NCBI RefSeq assembly: GCF_025061645.1
Contig: NZ_JANYMP010000017.1
Span: forward strand, 62,001 to 126,000
Direction of reading: 5' to 3'
Length of the DNA stretch: 64,000 nt
From: Umezawaea endophytica
GTDB lineage: Bacteria > Actinomycetota > Actinomycetes > Mycobacteriales > Pseudonocardiaceae
Shown here: one piece after another, positions 49,798 to 57,624 of the stretch
How the letters are laid out: each line of letters begins with the position of its first letter
Position numbering within the stretch: the stretch's first letter is position 1
The notes under the pieces: model-generated
What the model was told of the DNA's origin: nothing
What the model saw: the letters and a program-made list of their open reading frames with translations, nothing else
Database searches by the model: none
Made by a program: the position numbers and the translations under genes

Positions 49798-51405
49798 ATG
49801 GACCGGCCCGCCTTGGGTGGGGACGACGTCGACGCGGTGGTCATCGGATCCGGCCCGAACGGATTGGTGGCGGCCAACGTCCTCGCCGACGCGGGCTGGT
49901 CCGTGCTCGTCCTGGAGGGCGCGGCGACGCCCGGTGGCGCGGTGCGCACCGAGGAGATCACCGCGCCCGGCTTCCGCAACGACGTGTTCAGCGCGTTCTA
50001 CCCGATGGGCGCCGGGTCGCCGGTGATCCGGGGGCTGGGGCTGGAGGAGCACGGGCTGCGGTGGGTGCACGCGCCGGAGGTGCTGGCGCACGTGCTGCCC
50101 GACGACCGGTCCGTGCTGCTGTCGCGGGACCTCGACCGCACGGCGGAGTCGGTGAGCGCGTTCGCGCCGGGCGACGGGGACGCGTGGCGCGCGGAGTTCG
50201 CGCTGTGGCAGCGGATCCGCGACGACGTGCTGGACGCGGTGCTGCGGCCGTTCCCGCCGATCAGGGCGGGGCGCGGGCTGCTGCGGTCGCTCGGTCCGGC
50301 GGAAGCGCTGCGGCTGACCAGGATGCTGACCCAGCCGGTGCGCGCGGTCGGCGCGGAGAAGTTCGCGGGTGAGGGCGCGCGGCTGCTGTTCGCGGGCAAC
50401 ACGATGCACACCGACCTCGGTCCGGACCAGTCCGGCGGCGGGGTGTTCGCGTGGCTGCTCACCATGCTGGGCCAGGAGATCGGCTTCCCGGTGCCGGAGG
50501 GCGGCGCGGGTGAGCTGACGAGCGCGCTGGTGCGCAGGCTGACCAGCCGCGGCGGGCGGGTCGAGTGCGGCAGGCGCGTCACGGGGGTGCTGCACGCGCG
50601 GGGCCGGGCGGTGGGGGTGCGCGACGTGTCGGGCACCGCCGTGCGGGCGAGGCGGGCCGTGCTGGCCGACGTGCCCGCGCCGAACCTCTACCTCGACCTG
50701 GTGGGCCGGGACTCGTTGCCGCCCAGGCTGATCGACGACCTGCGCCGGTTCGAGTGGGACGACGCGACCATGAAGGTCGACTGGGCGCTGTCCGGTCCGA
50801 TCCCGTGGACGTCCCCGGACGCCCGGCTGGCCGGGACCGTTCACATCGGACCGGACGTGAACGGGCTCGCGGGCATCGCGAACGACCTGGCGTGCGGCCG
50901 GACGCCGCGCACGCCGTTCCTGCTGCTGGGCCAGATGACCACCACCGACCCGACCCGGTCCCCGGCGGGCACCGAGGCCGCGTGGGTCTACACGCACGTG
51001 CCGCGCGGCGAGCACTGGTCCGCGGACCGGCTGCGGCGCCGGGTGGACCGCATCGAGCAGGTCGTGGAGCAGCACGCGCCCGGCTTCCGCGACCTGGTCG
51101 TGAGCCGGTCCGTGCAGGGTCCCGCCGACCTGGAGCAGCGCAACGCCAGCCTGGTCGGCGGCGCGATCAACGCGGGCACGTCGGGCATCCACCAGCAGCT
51201 CGTGTTCCGCCCGGTGCCCGGCCTGGCGCGGGCGGACACACCGATCGACCGGCTGTTCCTGGCGGGCTCGTCGGCGCATCCGGGCGGCGGCGTGCACGGC
51301 GCGCCGGGCGCGAACGCGGCCCGCGCCGCACTGGCCCGCGACGGCTGGGCGGGCGGCGGCTACGGCGCGCTCATCCGGACGTTGAACCGAGCCGTCTACA
51401 ACTAG
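49798..51405 (+). CDS. Phytoene-desaturase-like NAD(P)/FAD oxidoreductase
   Basis: A 535-residue CrtI-like flavoprotein. FAD motif 'AVVIGSGPNGLVAANVLADA' with 'VLVLEGAATPGGAVRTEEIT', 'GELTSALVRRLTSRGGRVEC' in the middle, and the C-terminal 'LFLAGSSAHPGGGVHGAPGA' motif. These proteins include carotenoid desaturases and many of unknown substrate. No phytoene synthase is in the window, so a carotenoid role is not supported here. ATG at 49798 lies 21 nt after tex with GGAGG ahead, so co-transcription with tex is possible. Confidence 0.9.
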   Translation: MDRPALGGDDVDAVVIGSGPNGLVAANVLADAGWSVLVLEGAATPGGAVRTEEITAPGFRNDVFSAFYPMGAGSPVIRGLGLEEHGLRWVHAPEVLAHVLPDDRSVLLSRDLDRTAESVSAFAPGDGDAWRAEFALWQRIRDDVLDAVLRPFPPIRAGRGLLRSLGPAEALRLTRMLTQPVRAVGAEKFAGEGARLLFAGNTMHTDLGPDQSGGGVFAWLLTMLGQEIGFPVPEGGAGELTSALVRRLTSRGGRVECGRRVTGVLHARGRAVGVRDVSGTAVRARRAVLADVPAPNLYLDLVGRDSLPPRLIDDLRRFEWDDATMKVDWALSGPIPWTSPDARLAGTVHIGPDVNGLAGIANDLACGRTPRTPFLLLGQMTTTDPTRSPAGTEAAWVYTHVPRGEHWSADRLRRRVDRIEQVVEQHAPGFRDLVVSRSVQGPADLEQRNASLVGGAINAGTSGIHQQLVFRPVPGLARADTPIDRLFLAGSSAHPGGGVHGAPGANAARAALARDGWAGGGYGALIRTLNRAVYN

Positions 51406-51443
51406 CTGCCTCGCGGACCCGGTACCGGACGGTCTGTGTTGAT

Positions 51444-51492
51444 GGCCGGGCGGAACCGATGCCGACCAGCCGCCCCGCAGTTCCGTCCGGCC
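51444..51492. terminator. Hairpin between convergent genes
   Basis: Thirteen-bp arms (51444-51456 and 51480-51492, one G-T pair, GGCCGGGCGGAAC) enclose a 23-nt loop, between the CrtI-like gene end and the binding-protein gene end. Confidence 0.65.
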
Positions 51493-51499
51493 CCACCGG

Positions 51500-52726
51500 C
51501 TACTTGGCCCGCGTGCCCTTGGCCTTCACGAGTTCGGACTCGAACAGCTTCTCGGTCACCACGAGGCCGCCCTTGACCTTGTCGTCCGGCCTGGCCATGT
51601 ACGACTGGGTCGCCGACGGCCTGCCCGCCAGCGAGAAGCGCAGTTGGCCGGTGAGCCCGCTGGTCTCGACGCCGTTGGTGTCCTGGAACGCGCGCAGCAC
51701 GCCGTCGCGGGTCAGGTCCTTCTCGGCGCAGGCCTTCTCCAGCACGGCGGCGAAGGCCATGGCGACCGCGTAGCCGTGGTTCACGGCCCCGTTGGCCTCC
51801 AGGTCGGGGTAGCGGGCCTCGAACGCCTTGGCCACGGCCTGGGGGCCCGCCGCGTCGGCGCCGTAGGGCGCGATGGGCGACACGACCTGCACCTGCTTCA
51901 TCACGGCCGGGGCGGCCAGCGACTTGAGGATCGCCGGGTCGAAGCCCGCGACGTTGACCAGGAACGGGACGTCCCAGCCGAGTGCCGCCGCGGCGGCGAC
52001 GGCCAGCGCGGTCTGCGCGGGGCTCGTGCTGAGCACGACCGCCCTCGCGTTCTGCGCCTTCAGCGCGGCGATCTGGGCGCCCAGGTCGTCGGCGGACTCC
52101 GCGACGGGCTTCTCGACCAGCGTCATGCCCCACTGCTGGGCGGCGAACGTGCTGCCCTCCAGCGCGTTGGTGCCGAAGTCGCCCTCGACGTGGACGTGCC
52201 CGATGGTGTCGCCGTCGGCGATGACCCCGTCGCGCTTGAGGTGGTCGAGGCCGTTCATCACGTCGATGTCGTAGGTGCCGCCGACGATCATCATGTGCGG
52301 GTTGCCCAGCAGCGCCGCCGACCAGGAGACCGGCGCGGCGAGCGCGCGGGTCTGGATCAGGTCGGGGGCGATGGCGGCGGTCATCGCGGCGCCGGTGATG
52401 TCGAGGAAGCCGAGGACCTTCGGTTCGAGGTCGAAGTACCCGTCGAGGGCTCGCTGGACGGTGAAGCCGTGGTCCTTGGTGGTCAGCTCGACCTTGCGGC
52501 CGCAGATCCCGCCGCGGGCGTTGAGTTCGCCGATGAACAGTTCGTAGCCCTTGATCCGGACGAGCGCGGTCGGTGCGAACGGCCCGCTCATGTCGGTCAG
52601 GACACCGAGGGAGATGGTGCTCTCGGTGACGCCGGGACCGGACTTGACGGTGGGCGCGGCGGAGGAGGCGCAGGCAGACGTGGCCACGACAGCCGTGAGG
52701 ACCGCGGCCAGGGCACGACGACGCAA
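51500..52726 (-). CDS. Leu/Ile/Val-type ABC substrate-binding lipoprotein
   Basis: A 408-residue periplasmic-binding protein of the branched-chain amino-acid/urea/amide class. A lipobox 'VVATSACASS' follows a basic start. 'ISLGVLTDMSGPFAPTALVR', 'GGICGRKVELTTKDHGFTVQ', 'RDGVIADGDTIGHVHVEGDF' and 'FLVNVAGFDPAILKSLAAP' fit the family. TTG at 52726 is chosen because GGGAG lies 6 nt ahead and the next upstream start (52753) would lengthen the signal sequence without a ribosome binding site. No permease or ATPase genes are adjacent, so it is an orphan receptor. Confidence 0.85.
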   Translation of the reverse strand: MRRRALAAVLTAVVATSACASSAAPTVKSGPGVTESTISLGVLTDMSGPFAPTALVRIKGYELFIGELNARGGICGRKVELTTKDHGFTVQRALDGYFDLEPKVLGFLDITGAAMTAAIAPDLIQTRALAAPVSWSAALLGNPHMMIVGGTYDIDVMNGLDHLKRDGVIADGDTIGHVHVEGDFGTNALEGSTFAAQQWGMTLVEKPVAESADDLGAQIAALKAQNARAVVLSTSPAQTALAVAAAAALGWDVPFLVNVAGFDPAILKSLAAPAVMKQVQVVSPIAPYGADAAGPQAVAKAFEARYPDLEANGAVNHGYAVAMAFAAVLEKACAEKDLTRDGVLRAFQDTNGVETSGLTGQLRFSLAGRPSATQSYMARPDDKVKGGLVVTEKLFESELVKAKGTRAK

Positions 52727-52747
52727 GACAGACTCCCACCAGTAAGT

Positions 52748-52796
52748 TACCAACTGGTAGCAGTGTATTCATCTCATATGGTGTTAGTGGGTGTTA
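52748..52796. promoter_or_regulatory. AT-rich control region upstream of the orphan binding protein
   Basis: A palindrome TACCA-AC-TGGTA (52748-52759) lies 22 nt before the TTG start. Two direct repeats GGTGTTA occur at 52780-52786 and 52790-52796 with a 10-bp period, one helix turn. The stretch is much richer in A+T than the flanks. Confidence 0.45.
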
Positions 52797-52863
52797 ATGT
52801 GATGTGACCCACCGGGATGAACTATTGACGCCCACTCACCGTACCCCGCGTGGAATATGACCA

Positions 52864-52893
52864 ACGGCGCCCCCCAAGATCGGAGAGCGCCGT
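52864..52893 (-). terminator. Terminator of the YciI-LuxR gene
   Basis: ACGGCGC (52864-52870) pairs with GCGCCGT (52887-52893) across a 16-nt loop, 6 nt beyond the stop codon at 52899. Confidence 0.6.
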
Positions 52894-52898
52894 CGCGC

Positions 52899-53441
52899 CT
52901 ACAGGTAGGACCGTTGACCCTGCCCCCAGGACATCGCCGCGGCGAGCTGCGCGCGGCGACCGATCTCCAGTTTGCGGTAGATGCGGGTGATGTGGAGTTC
53001 GACCGCGCGGGTGGATACCGAGAAGTGCTCGGCTATCTGCCGGTTGGTCTTGCCCTCCAACATCATCAGCGCGATCCGCCGTTCGTGCGGCGTGAGCGGG
53101 TCGTGGTCGATCGCGTCGACCGCCTGCCCGTCACGCGGCCGCACCAGCGCGGGCTCCGGTCGTTCCACCTGCGGCACACCCATGAGGACGTGCCACTGGC
53201 GAACGCGGAGTTCCGCGATCACGTGCGACCTGATGTACGGGTCGGCGCGGATGAGCTCGCGGACCGCCTGCTCGTCCGAGGCCTGGCACAGCAGCATCGC
53301 CGCCGAGCCGTCACCCACCAACCCGCCGCCGATCAGGACTCCCTGATCGGCAAGACGCTTCCAGTAATCACGATGTGCCACATGAATCGATCTGCGCACG
53401 TCGCCAGCGTCTCGGAAAATCATCTCAATGATGAAAGCCAC
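52899..53441 (-). CDS. YciI-like domain fused to a LuxR-type HTH
   Basis: A 180-residue fusion. Residues 1-90 match the YCII-related ferredoxin-like fold: 'HRDYWKRLADQGVLIGGGLV', 'GDGSAAMLLCQASDEQAVRE' and 'ADPYIRSHVIAELRVRQWHV', with the conserved His-Asp pair of that family (His23-Arg-Asp25). Residues about 115-172 are a GerE/LuxR HTH: 'LTPHERRIALMMLEGKTNRQ' and 'SVSTRAVELHITRIYRKLEI'. There is no receiver or autoinducer domain; the YciI part probably binds a small ligand and sets HTH activity. GTG at 53441 has a weak GGGGA ahead. An AT-rich upstream region carries a Crp-like site. Confidence 0.85.
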   Translation of the reverse strand: MAFIIEMIFRDAGDVRRSIHVAHRDYWKRLADQGVLIGGGLVGDGSAAMLLCQASDEQAVRELIRADPYIRSHVIAELRVRQWHVLMGVPQVERPEPALVRPRDGQAVDAIDHDPLTPHERRIALMMLEGKTNRQIAEHFSVSTRAVELHITRIYRKLEIGRRAQLAAAMSWGQGQRSYL

Positions 53442-53512
53442 TGGTTGATCCCCATTTCATTCAGCGGCCGATAACTACCTCCCTACTTAACTGGGATGAT
53501 TTTGTCTAGTCA

Positions 53513-53528
53513 AGTGATGCAGATCACA
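53513..53528. promoter_or_regulatory. Crp-like site upstream of the YciI-LuxR gene
   Basis: AGTGA-N6-TCACA (53513-53528) matches nine of ten positions of the classical TGTGA-N6-TCACA Crp site, 72-87 nt before the GTG. It shares the GTG-N8-CAC core with the palindrome before the Crp/Fnr gene. A further CATAT-N9-ATATG dyad lies at 53532-53550. Confidence 0.6.
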
Positions 53529-53573
53529 TGACATATACCAAACCCATATGACTCTTATAACGAGCGCGTCGGT

Positions 53574-53613
53574 AGAGGTCCGGAAGAACTAATCATCGGT
53601 GACCGGACCCTCT
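53574..53613 (-). terminator. Terminator of the fructose PTS operon
   Basis: AGAGGTCCGG (53574-53583) pairs with CCGGACCCTCT (53603-53613) with one bulged base and a 19-nt loop, 14 nt beyond the EIIBC stop. Confidence 0.6.
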
Positions 53614-53627
53614 TCCCGATCAGGTAA

Positions 53628-55070
53628 TCACGCGCTCACGGCGGCGGTGTTCGCCGTCGTCCCGGCGCTCTCCGGAACACCTGCCTTCAGTTGTTTCAGC
53701 AGGATCACGGCGACCGTGGAGATCACCGTCCCGATCGCCAGCGCGAGCACGAACAGCAACGGTTTCCCGATCAGGGGTAGCACGAAGATACCTCCGTGAG
53801 GAGCACGCAGCGTCACCCCGAACACCATCGACAACGCGCCCGTGGTGGCCGAGCCGAGCATGATGCTCGGGATGACCCGCAGCGGATCGGCGGCAGCGAA
53901 CGGAATCGCGCCCTCGGTGATGAACGACGCCCCGAGCAACCACGCGGCCCGACCGTTCTCCCGTTCCACCTCCGTGAACAACGCCTTGCGGACGGTCGAC
54001 GCCAGCGCGAGCGCGAGCGGCGGCACCATGCCCGCCGCCATCACCGCGGCCATGATCTGCAACGAGGTCCCGGTGCCGGTGGTGAGGCCGCCGACGGCGA
54101 ACGCGTACGCCGCCTTGTTCACCGGGCCGCCCATGTCGAACGCCATCATCAGCCCGAGCAGCGCGCCCAGCAGCAGTGCGCTCGTGCCGCTCAGCCCGGT
54201 GAGCCAGTTCGTCAGGCCGGTCGTGGCCGCGGCGATCGGCTTGCCGACCACGACGTACATCAGGACGCCGACCACGATCGACCCGAGCAGCGGGTAGACC
54301 ACCACCGGCATGATGCCCGCGACCGGGCGCGGCACCCTGATCCGCTTCAGCGCGCTGACGACCCCGCCCGCCAGCAGGCCCGCGACCAGGCCGCCGAGGA
54401 AGCCCGCGCCGACCGTGACGGCGATGGCGCCGCCCACGAACCCCGGCGCGATGGCGGGCCGGTCCGCGATGGCGAACGCGATGAAGCCCGCCAGCACCGG
54501 CACCAGGAACCCGAACGCGGCCGACCCGATCTGGAACATCAGCGCGGCCCAGCCCTGGAGCGAGCCCGCGTCGAACTGGTCGGTCACCTTGGGGGCGTCG
54601 ACGATCTCGTAGCCGCCCAGCGCGAAGCTCAGCGCGATCAGCAGCCCGCCCGCGGCCACGAACGGGATCAGGTAGCTGACACCGGTCATCAGCCACTGCC
54701 GGACCTTGGTGCCCGTCCGGTCGTTCGCGCCGACCTTGGTGGTGAGCGCGGGCTTCGACGGGCCCGCCTTCGCCGCCTCCCTGGCCTGGTCGAACACCCC
54801 GGCCGCGCCGTTGATGGCCTGCTTGACGCCGACCTCGACGACCGGCTTGCCGTCGAACCGCTCCCGGCCCTGGACCGCCACGTCGACGGCGAAGATCACC
54901 GCGTCGGCGTCGGCGATGACCTGCGGGTCCAACGGAGCGGACCCGGCCGATCCCTGGGTCTCCACCTCGATGGTGTCCCCGTTCGCCTTCGCCGTCTGCT
55001 CCAGCGACTCGGCGGCCATGTACGTGTGCGCGATGCCCGTCGGGCACGCGGTGACGGCGACGAACTTCAC
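53628..55070 (-). CDS. fruA: Fructose-specific PTS EIIBC component
   Basis: A 480-residue sugar permease. The EIIB domain (1 to about 105) has the phospho-acceptor Cys9 in 'FVAVTACPTGIAHTYMAAES'. A charged linker precedes the EIIC membrane domain (about 125-460) with eight or more helices, 'LMTGVSYLIPFVAAGGLLIA' at its start and the substrate-loop motifs 'DMGGPVNKAAYAFA' and 'SFITEGAIPFAAADPLRVIP'. It takes up fructose as fructose-1-phosphate. GTG at 55070 overlaps the EIIA stop (GTGA). Confidence 0.95.
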   Translation of the reverse strand: MKFVAVTACPTGIAHTYMAAESLEQTAKANGDTIEVETQGSAGSAPLDPQVIADADAVIFAVDVAVQGRERFDGKPVVEVGVKQAINGAAGVFDQAREAAKAGPSKPALTTKVGANDRTGTKVRQWLMTGVSYLIPFVAAGGLLIALSFALGGYEIVDAPKVTDQFDAGSLQGWAALMFQIGSAAFGFLVPVLAGFIAFAIADRPAIAPGFVGGAIAVTVGAGFLGGLVAGLLAGGVVSALKRIRVPRPVAGIMPVVVYPLLGSIVVGVLMYVVVGKPIAAATTGLTNWLTGLSGTSALLLGALLGLMMAFDMGGPVNKAAYAFAVGGLTTGTGTSLQIMAAVMAAGMVPPLALALASTVRKALFTEVERENGRAAWLLGASFITEGAIPFAAADPLRVIPSIMLGSATTGALSMVFGVTLRAPHGGIFVLPLIGKPLLFVLALAIGTVISTVAVILLKQLKAGVPESAGTTANTAAVSA

Positions 55071-55519
55071 GGGGCCACCTCCTGGCGGACGTACGCGGCG
55101 ACCTCGGCGGGATCGGTCGCGGCGGTCAGGGTCTGCTTGAACTCGGCGCGCACGAGCCTGCGGGCCAGCGCGGCGAGGATCGTCATGTGCTCCGCCCCAC
55201 CGCCCTCCGGCGCGGCGATCAGGAAGATCAGCTTCGCGGGACCGTCGTCCGCGCCGAAGTCGACGCCCCCGGCGTTGCGGCCGAACGCCAGCGTCGGCGC
55301 CGTGACGGCGGCGGACCGGCAGTGCGGGATGCCGATCCCGCCCTCCAGGCCGGTCGCCATCTGCGCTTCGCGCTTCTCGACGTCGGCGAGGAACAGTTCC
55401 AGGTCGGTCACCCGCCCCGCGGCCACGAGCCGCTTCGCCAGCGAGCGCACGACGTCCCGGCGATCGTGCTCGGCCAGATCGAGGTCGACCAGTTCCGTGG
55501 TGATCAGTTCGGCGTCCAT
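55067..55519 (-). CDS. Fructose-type PTS EIIA component
   Basis: A 150-residue EIIA (fructose/mannitol family). The phospho-acceptor His66 is in 'GLEGGIGIPHCRSAAVTAPT', and 'LIFLIAAPEGGGAEHMTILA' and 'LARRLVRAEFKQTLTAATD' are typical. It passes phosphate from HPr to EIIB. HPr and EI are not in the window. ATG at 55519 overlaps the 1-phosphofructokinase gene by 16 nt and its stop overlaps EIIBC. Confidence 0.95.
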   Translation of the reverse strand: MDAELITTELVDLDLAEHDRRDVVRSLAKRLVAAGRVTDLELFLADVEKREAQMATGLEGGIGIPHCRSAAVTAPTLAFGRNAGGVDFGADDGPAKLIFLIAAPEGGGAEHMTILAALARRLVRAEFKQTLTAATDPAEVAAYVRQEVAP

Positions 55520-56454
55520 GCCGCGGCTCCACTGAGGTTGAGTGATTCGTCGACGTCGATGCGGCGCACCGCGTCGGTGTGCACGTCCTTGGGCATCCGG
55601 CTGCCCTCCAGCGCCACGGCCGCCGTGCCGAACGCGACGGCCGTCAGCAGCGCGCGTTCACCGCGGGCCCCGGCGTGCAGGAACCCGGCCAGCGCCGCGT
55701 CCCCCGCGCCGACGGTGCTGCGCACCTCCACCGGTTCCGCCCGCGCGTGCCACGCGTTCGCTTGGTCGACCAGCAGCGCCCCGTCCGCGCCCAGGCTGAC
55801 CAGCACCGCCCCCACCCCACCGCCGACCAGCACGCGGCAGTGGTCGAGCACGTCCCCCAGGCGCGGCAGCGGGTGCCCGGCCAGCTCGACCAGCTCGTCG
55901 AGGTTCGGCTTGACCAGGTCCGGTCCTGCCGCGCACGCCTCGGCGAGCGTCGCGCCGGACGAGTCGACGGCGACCTTCGCCCCTGCCCCGCGGGCGAGTC
56001 GGACCAGCCGCGCGTAGAAGTCCGACGGCACACCGAGCGGGAGGCTGCCGCAGCACACCAGCCAGTCCGCGCGCTCGGCCAGTTGCGCCGCCCGCGCCTC
56101 CAGCGCCGCCAGCTCGAACAGCGACAGCTCGGGACCGGGCTCGTTGATCTTGGTGGTCGTCCCGTCCGGCTCGACCAGCGCGATGTTGCTCCGCGTGCAC
56201 CCGGCGATCGGCACCGCGACCACCGGAACCCCTTCCGGGGCCAGGAGTTCCGCCAACCGATCCCCCTCGGGCCCACCCGCGGGCAGCAACGCCACGGTGG
56301 GCGTCCCCGCGGCGGCCAGAGCCCGCGCCACGTTGACCCCCTTGCCACCGGGGTCGAGCCGCGTGGAGGACGCCCGCAACACCCCACCCCGGCGGAAGTC
56401 CTCCAGGGTGGCGGTCCGGTCCACGCTCGGGTTGGGCGTCACGGTGACGATCAC
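55504..56454 (-). CDS. fruK: 1-phosphofructokinase
   Basis: A 316-residue PfkB-family kinase that phosphorylates fructose-1-phosphate to fructose-1,6-bisphosphate. Features are 'VTVTPNPSVDRTATLEDFRR' at the start, 'RLDPGGKGVNVARALAAAGT', 'LVKPNLDELVELAG' and the catalytic 'STVGAGDAALAGFLHAGARG'. GTG at 56454 gives the usual N-terminus; a GTG at 56466 is also in frame. It is first in the fruK-EIIA-EIIBC operon. Confidence 0.95.
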   Translation of the reverse strand: MIVTVTPNPSVDRTATLEDFRRGGVLRASSTRLDPGGKGVNVARALAAAGTPTVALLPAGGPEGDRLAELLAPEGVPVVAVPIAGCTRSNIALVEPDGTTTKINEPGPELSLFELAALEARAAQLAERADWLVCCGSLPLGVPSDFYARLVRLARGAGAKVAVDSSGATLAEACAAGPDLVKPNLDELVELAGHPLPRLGDVLDHCRVLVGGGVGAVLVSLGADGALLVDQANAWHARAEPVEVRSTVGAGDAALAGFLHAGARGERALLTAVAFGTAAVALEGSRMPKDVHTDAVRRIDVDESLNLSGAAAWTPN

Positions 56455-56480
56455 AACGCCACCCACGACTTCCGGACACG

Positions 56481-56765
56481 CCGACCAAGCCCATGGCCGT
56501 GGGATGGGCCCCCGGATTCGACAGTAGGACAGGGGTCCGACAGTTTCGGGAAACGGTCGCGGGCAGGGCTTTCCCGCAGGGCGCGGCCCACCGGACCGAA
56601 CGCACGGCCGAGCGCCACCCCGCAGGCCGGGTTCACCGGACCGAACCCACGCCGTCCAAGCCCAGCCCCACGGGCAAAGCCCACCGGACCGAACGCGCGC
56701 CGACCAAGCCCTACCCCGCAGGCTGGGCCCCCCGAATTCGACACTACGACAGGGGTCCGACAGTT
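56481..56765. repeat. Composite direct-repeat block between the DeoR gene and fruK
   Basis: Two direct copies of about 65 bp (56481-56545 and 56700-56765) begin CCGACCAAGCCC and end CGACAGGGGTCCGACAGTT. They flank about 150 bp that holds tandem imperfect units, each with CACCGGACCGAAC (56589-56601, 56634-56646, 56682-56694; periods 45 and 48 bp). The block fills nearly the whole 300-bp interval, so any fruK promoter lies within it or the genes are co-transcribed with deoR. Frames across it give Gly/Arg-rich repeats without a start signal, so it is not a gene. Confidence 0.75.
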
Positions 56766-56770
56766 CCTGG

Positions 56771-57532
56771 TCATGCCCGCACCACCCGTGCTCCGGCGTC
56801 TTCCAGTTCCGGGATCACGCCCGTGTCCAGGCCGGTGTCCGTGATCAGCAGGTCGATGTCCGCCCAGCGGGCGAAGCGGCTCAACTGGTCGGCGCCGTGC
56901 TTGCTCGAGTCGGCCAGCACGACGCGGCGGCGGGCGGCCTTGACCATGGCCGCCTTGACCGCCGCCTCGGCGATGTCGGGGGTGGTGCAGCCGTGTGCCA
57001 GGGAGAAGCCGTTGGCTCCCAGGAACGCCACGTCGACCAGCAGTCCTTCCAGCGCGGTCAGCGTCCACGACTCGACGGCCGCCAGGGTGATTCCCCGCAC
57101 CCGGCCGCCCAGCAGGTGCAGCGTGGTGGCGGCGCGGCCCGCGACGATCGCGGCCACGGGCACGGAGTTGGTGACGACCGTCAGTTCGCGGTCGGTCGGC
57201 AGCAGGGTCGCGAGCCTGGCGGTGGTGGTGCCCGCGTCGATGAGCACGGTGCCGCGTTCGGGGATCTCGTCGAGCGCCGCGCGGGCGATCCGGTCCTTCT
57301 CGGCGGCGTTGGTCTGGTCCCGTTGCGCCACACCGGGTTCGAAGTCGAGGCGTTCGACGGTGACGGCGCCGCCGTACACGCGGCGGACGAGGCCCTGGCG
57401 TTCCAGCACCCCGAGGTCGCGGCGGATCGTCTCGGGGGCGACGCCGAGTTCGGCCGCCATGTCGCCGACCTCGATGCGGCCGTCGCGGCGTGAGCGCTGT
57501 GCCAGCAGTTGGTGCCGTTCCGCCGCGTACAT
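56771..57532 (-). CDS. DeoR-family regulator, probably of the fructose operon
   Basis: A 253-residue sugar-phosphate-responsive repressor. The N-terminal HTH is 'IEVGDMAAELGVAPETIRRD' with 'LGVLERQGLVRRVYGGAVTV'. The effector domain has 'RGTVLIDAGTTTARLATLLP', 'LTVVTNSVPVAAIVAGRAAT' and 'VVLADSSKHG'. ATG at 57532 follows GAGGGAA. Position directly upstream of fruK on the same strand makes it the likely fructose-1-phosphate sensor for this operon. It is divergent from an enoyl-CoA hydratase gene. Confidence 0.92.
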   Translation of the reverse strand: MYAAERHQLLAQRSRRDGRIEVGDMAAELGVAPETIRRDLGVLERQGLVRRVYGGAVTVERLDFEPGVAQRDQTNAAEKDRIARAALDEIPERGTVLIDAGTTTARLATLLPTDRELTVVTNSVPVAAIVAGRAATTLHLLGGRVRGITLAAVESWTLTALEGLLVDVAFLGANGFSLAHGCTTPDIAEAAVKAAMVKAARRRVVLADSSKHGADQLSRFARWADIDLLITDTGLDTGVIPELEDAGARVVRA

Positions 57533-57568
57533 GCCCGGTTCCCTCCGGTTGACGCCCGTTCTCCTCCG

Positions 57569-57596
57569 ATTGTGACCATTGTTGCGACAGTGTCAA
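57569..57596 (-). promoter_or_regulatory. Promoter of the DeoR gene
   Basis: Minus-strand TTGACA (57591-57596) and CACAAT (57569-57574) with a 16-bp spacer, 37 nt before the ATG. The related TTGTGAC/TTGCGAC words in the same 35 bp could be operator half-sites. Confidence 0.5.
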
Positions 57597-57624
57597 GACC
57601 CGATTGCCGTGAGAAGGTGGCGAG

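Noticed and set aside
49798-51405. Carotenoid desaturase completing a pathway with the 7.4 kb prenyl synthase
   Set aside because: The CrtI-like family is broad, the genes are 40 kb apart and no phytoene synthase is present.
56481-56765. CRISPR-like array
   Set aside because: Repeats are adjacent or nested with irregular 45-48 bp periods and no unique spacers of constant length; no cas genes nearby.
57320-57350. tRNA T-loop-like GGGTTCGAA word
   Set aside because: It lies inside the DeoR coding sequence and no cloverleaf can be formed around it; no tRNA genes were found in the window.
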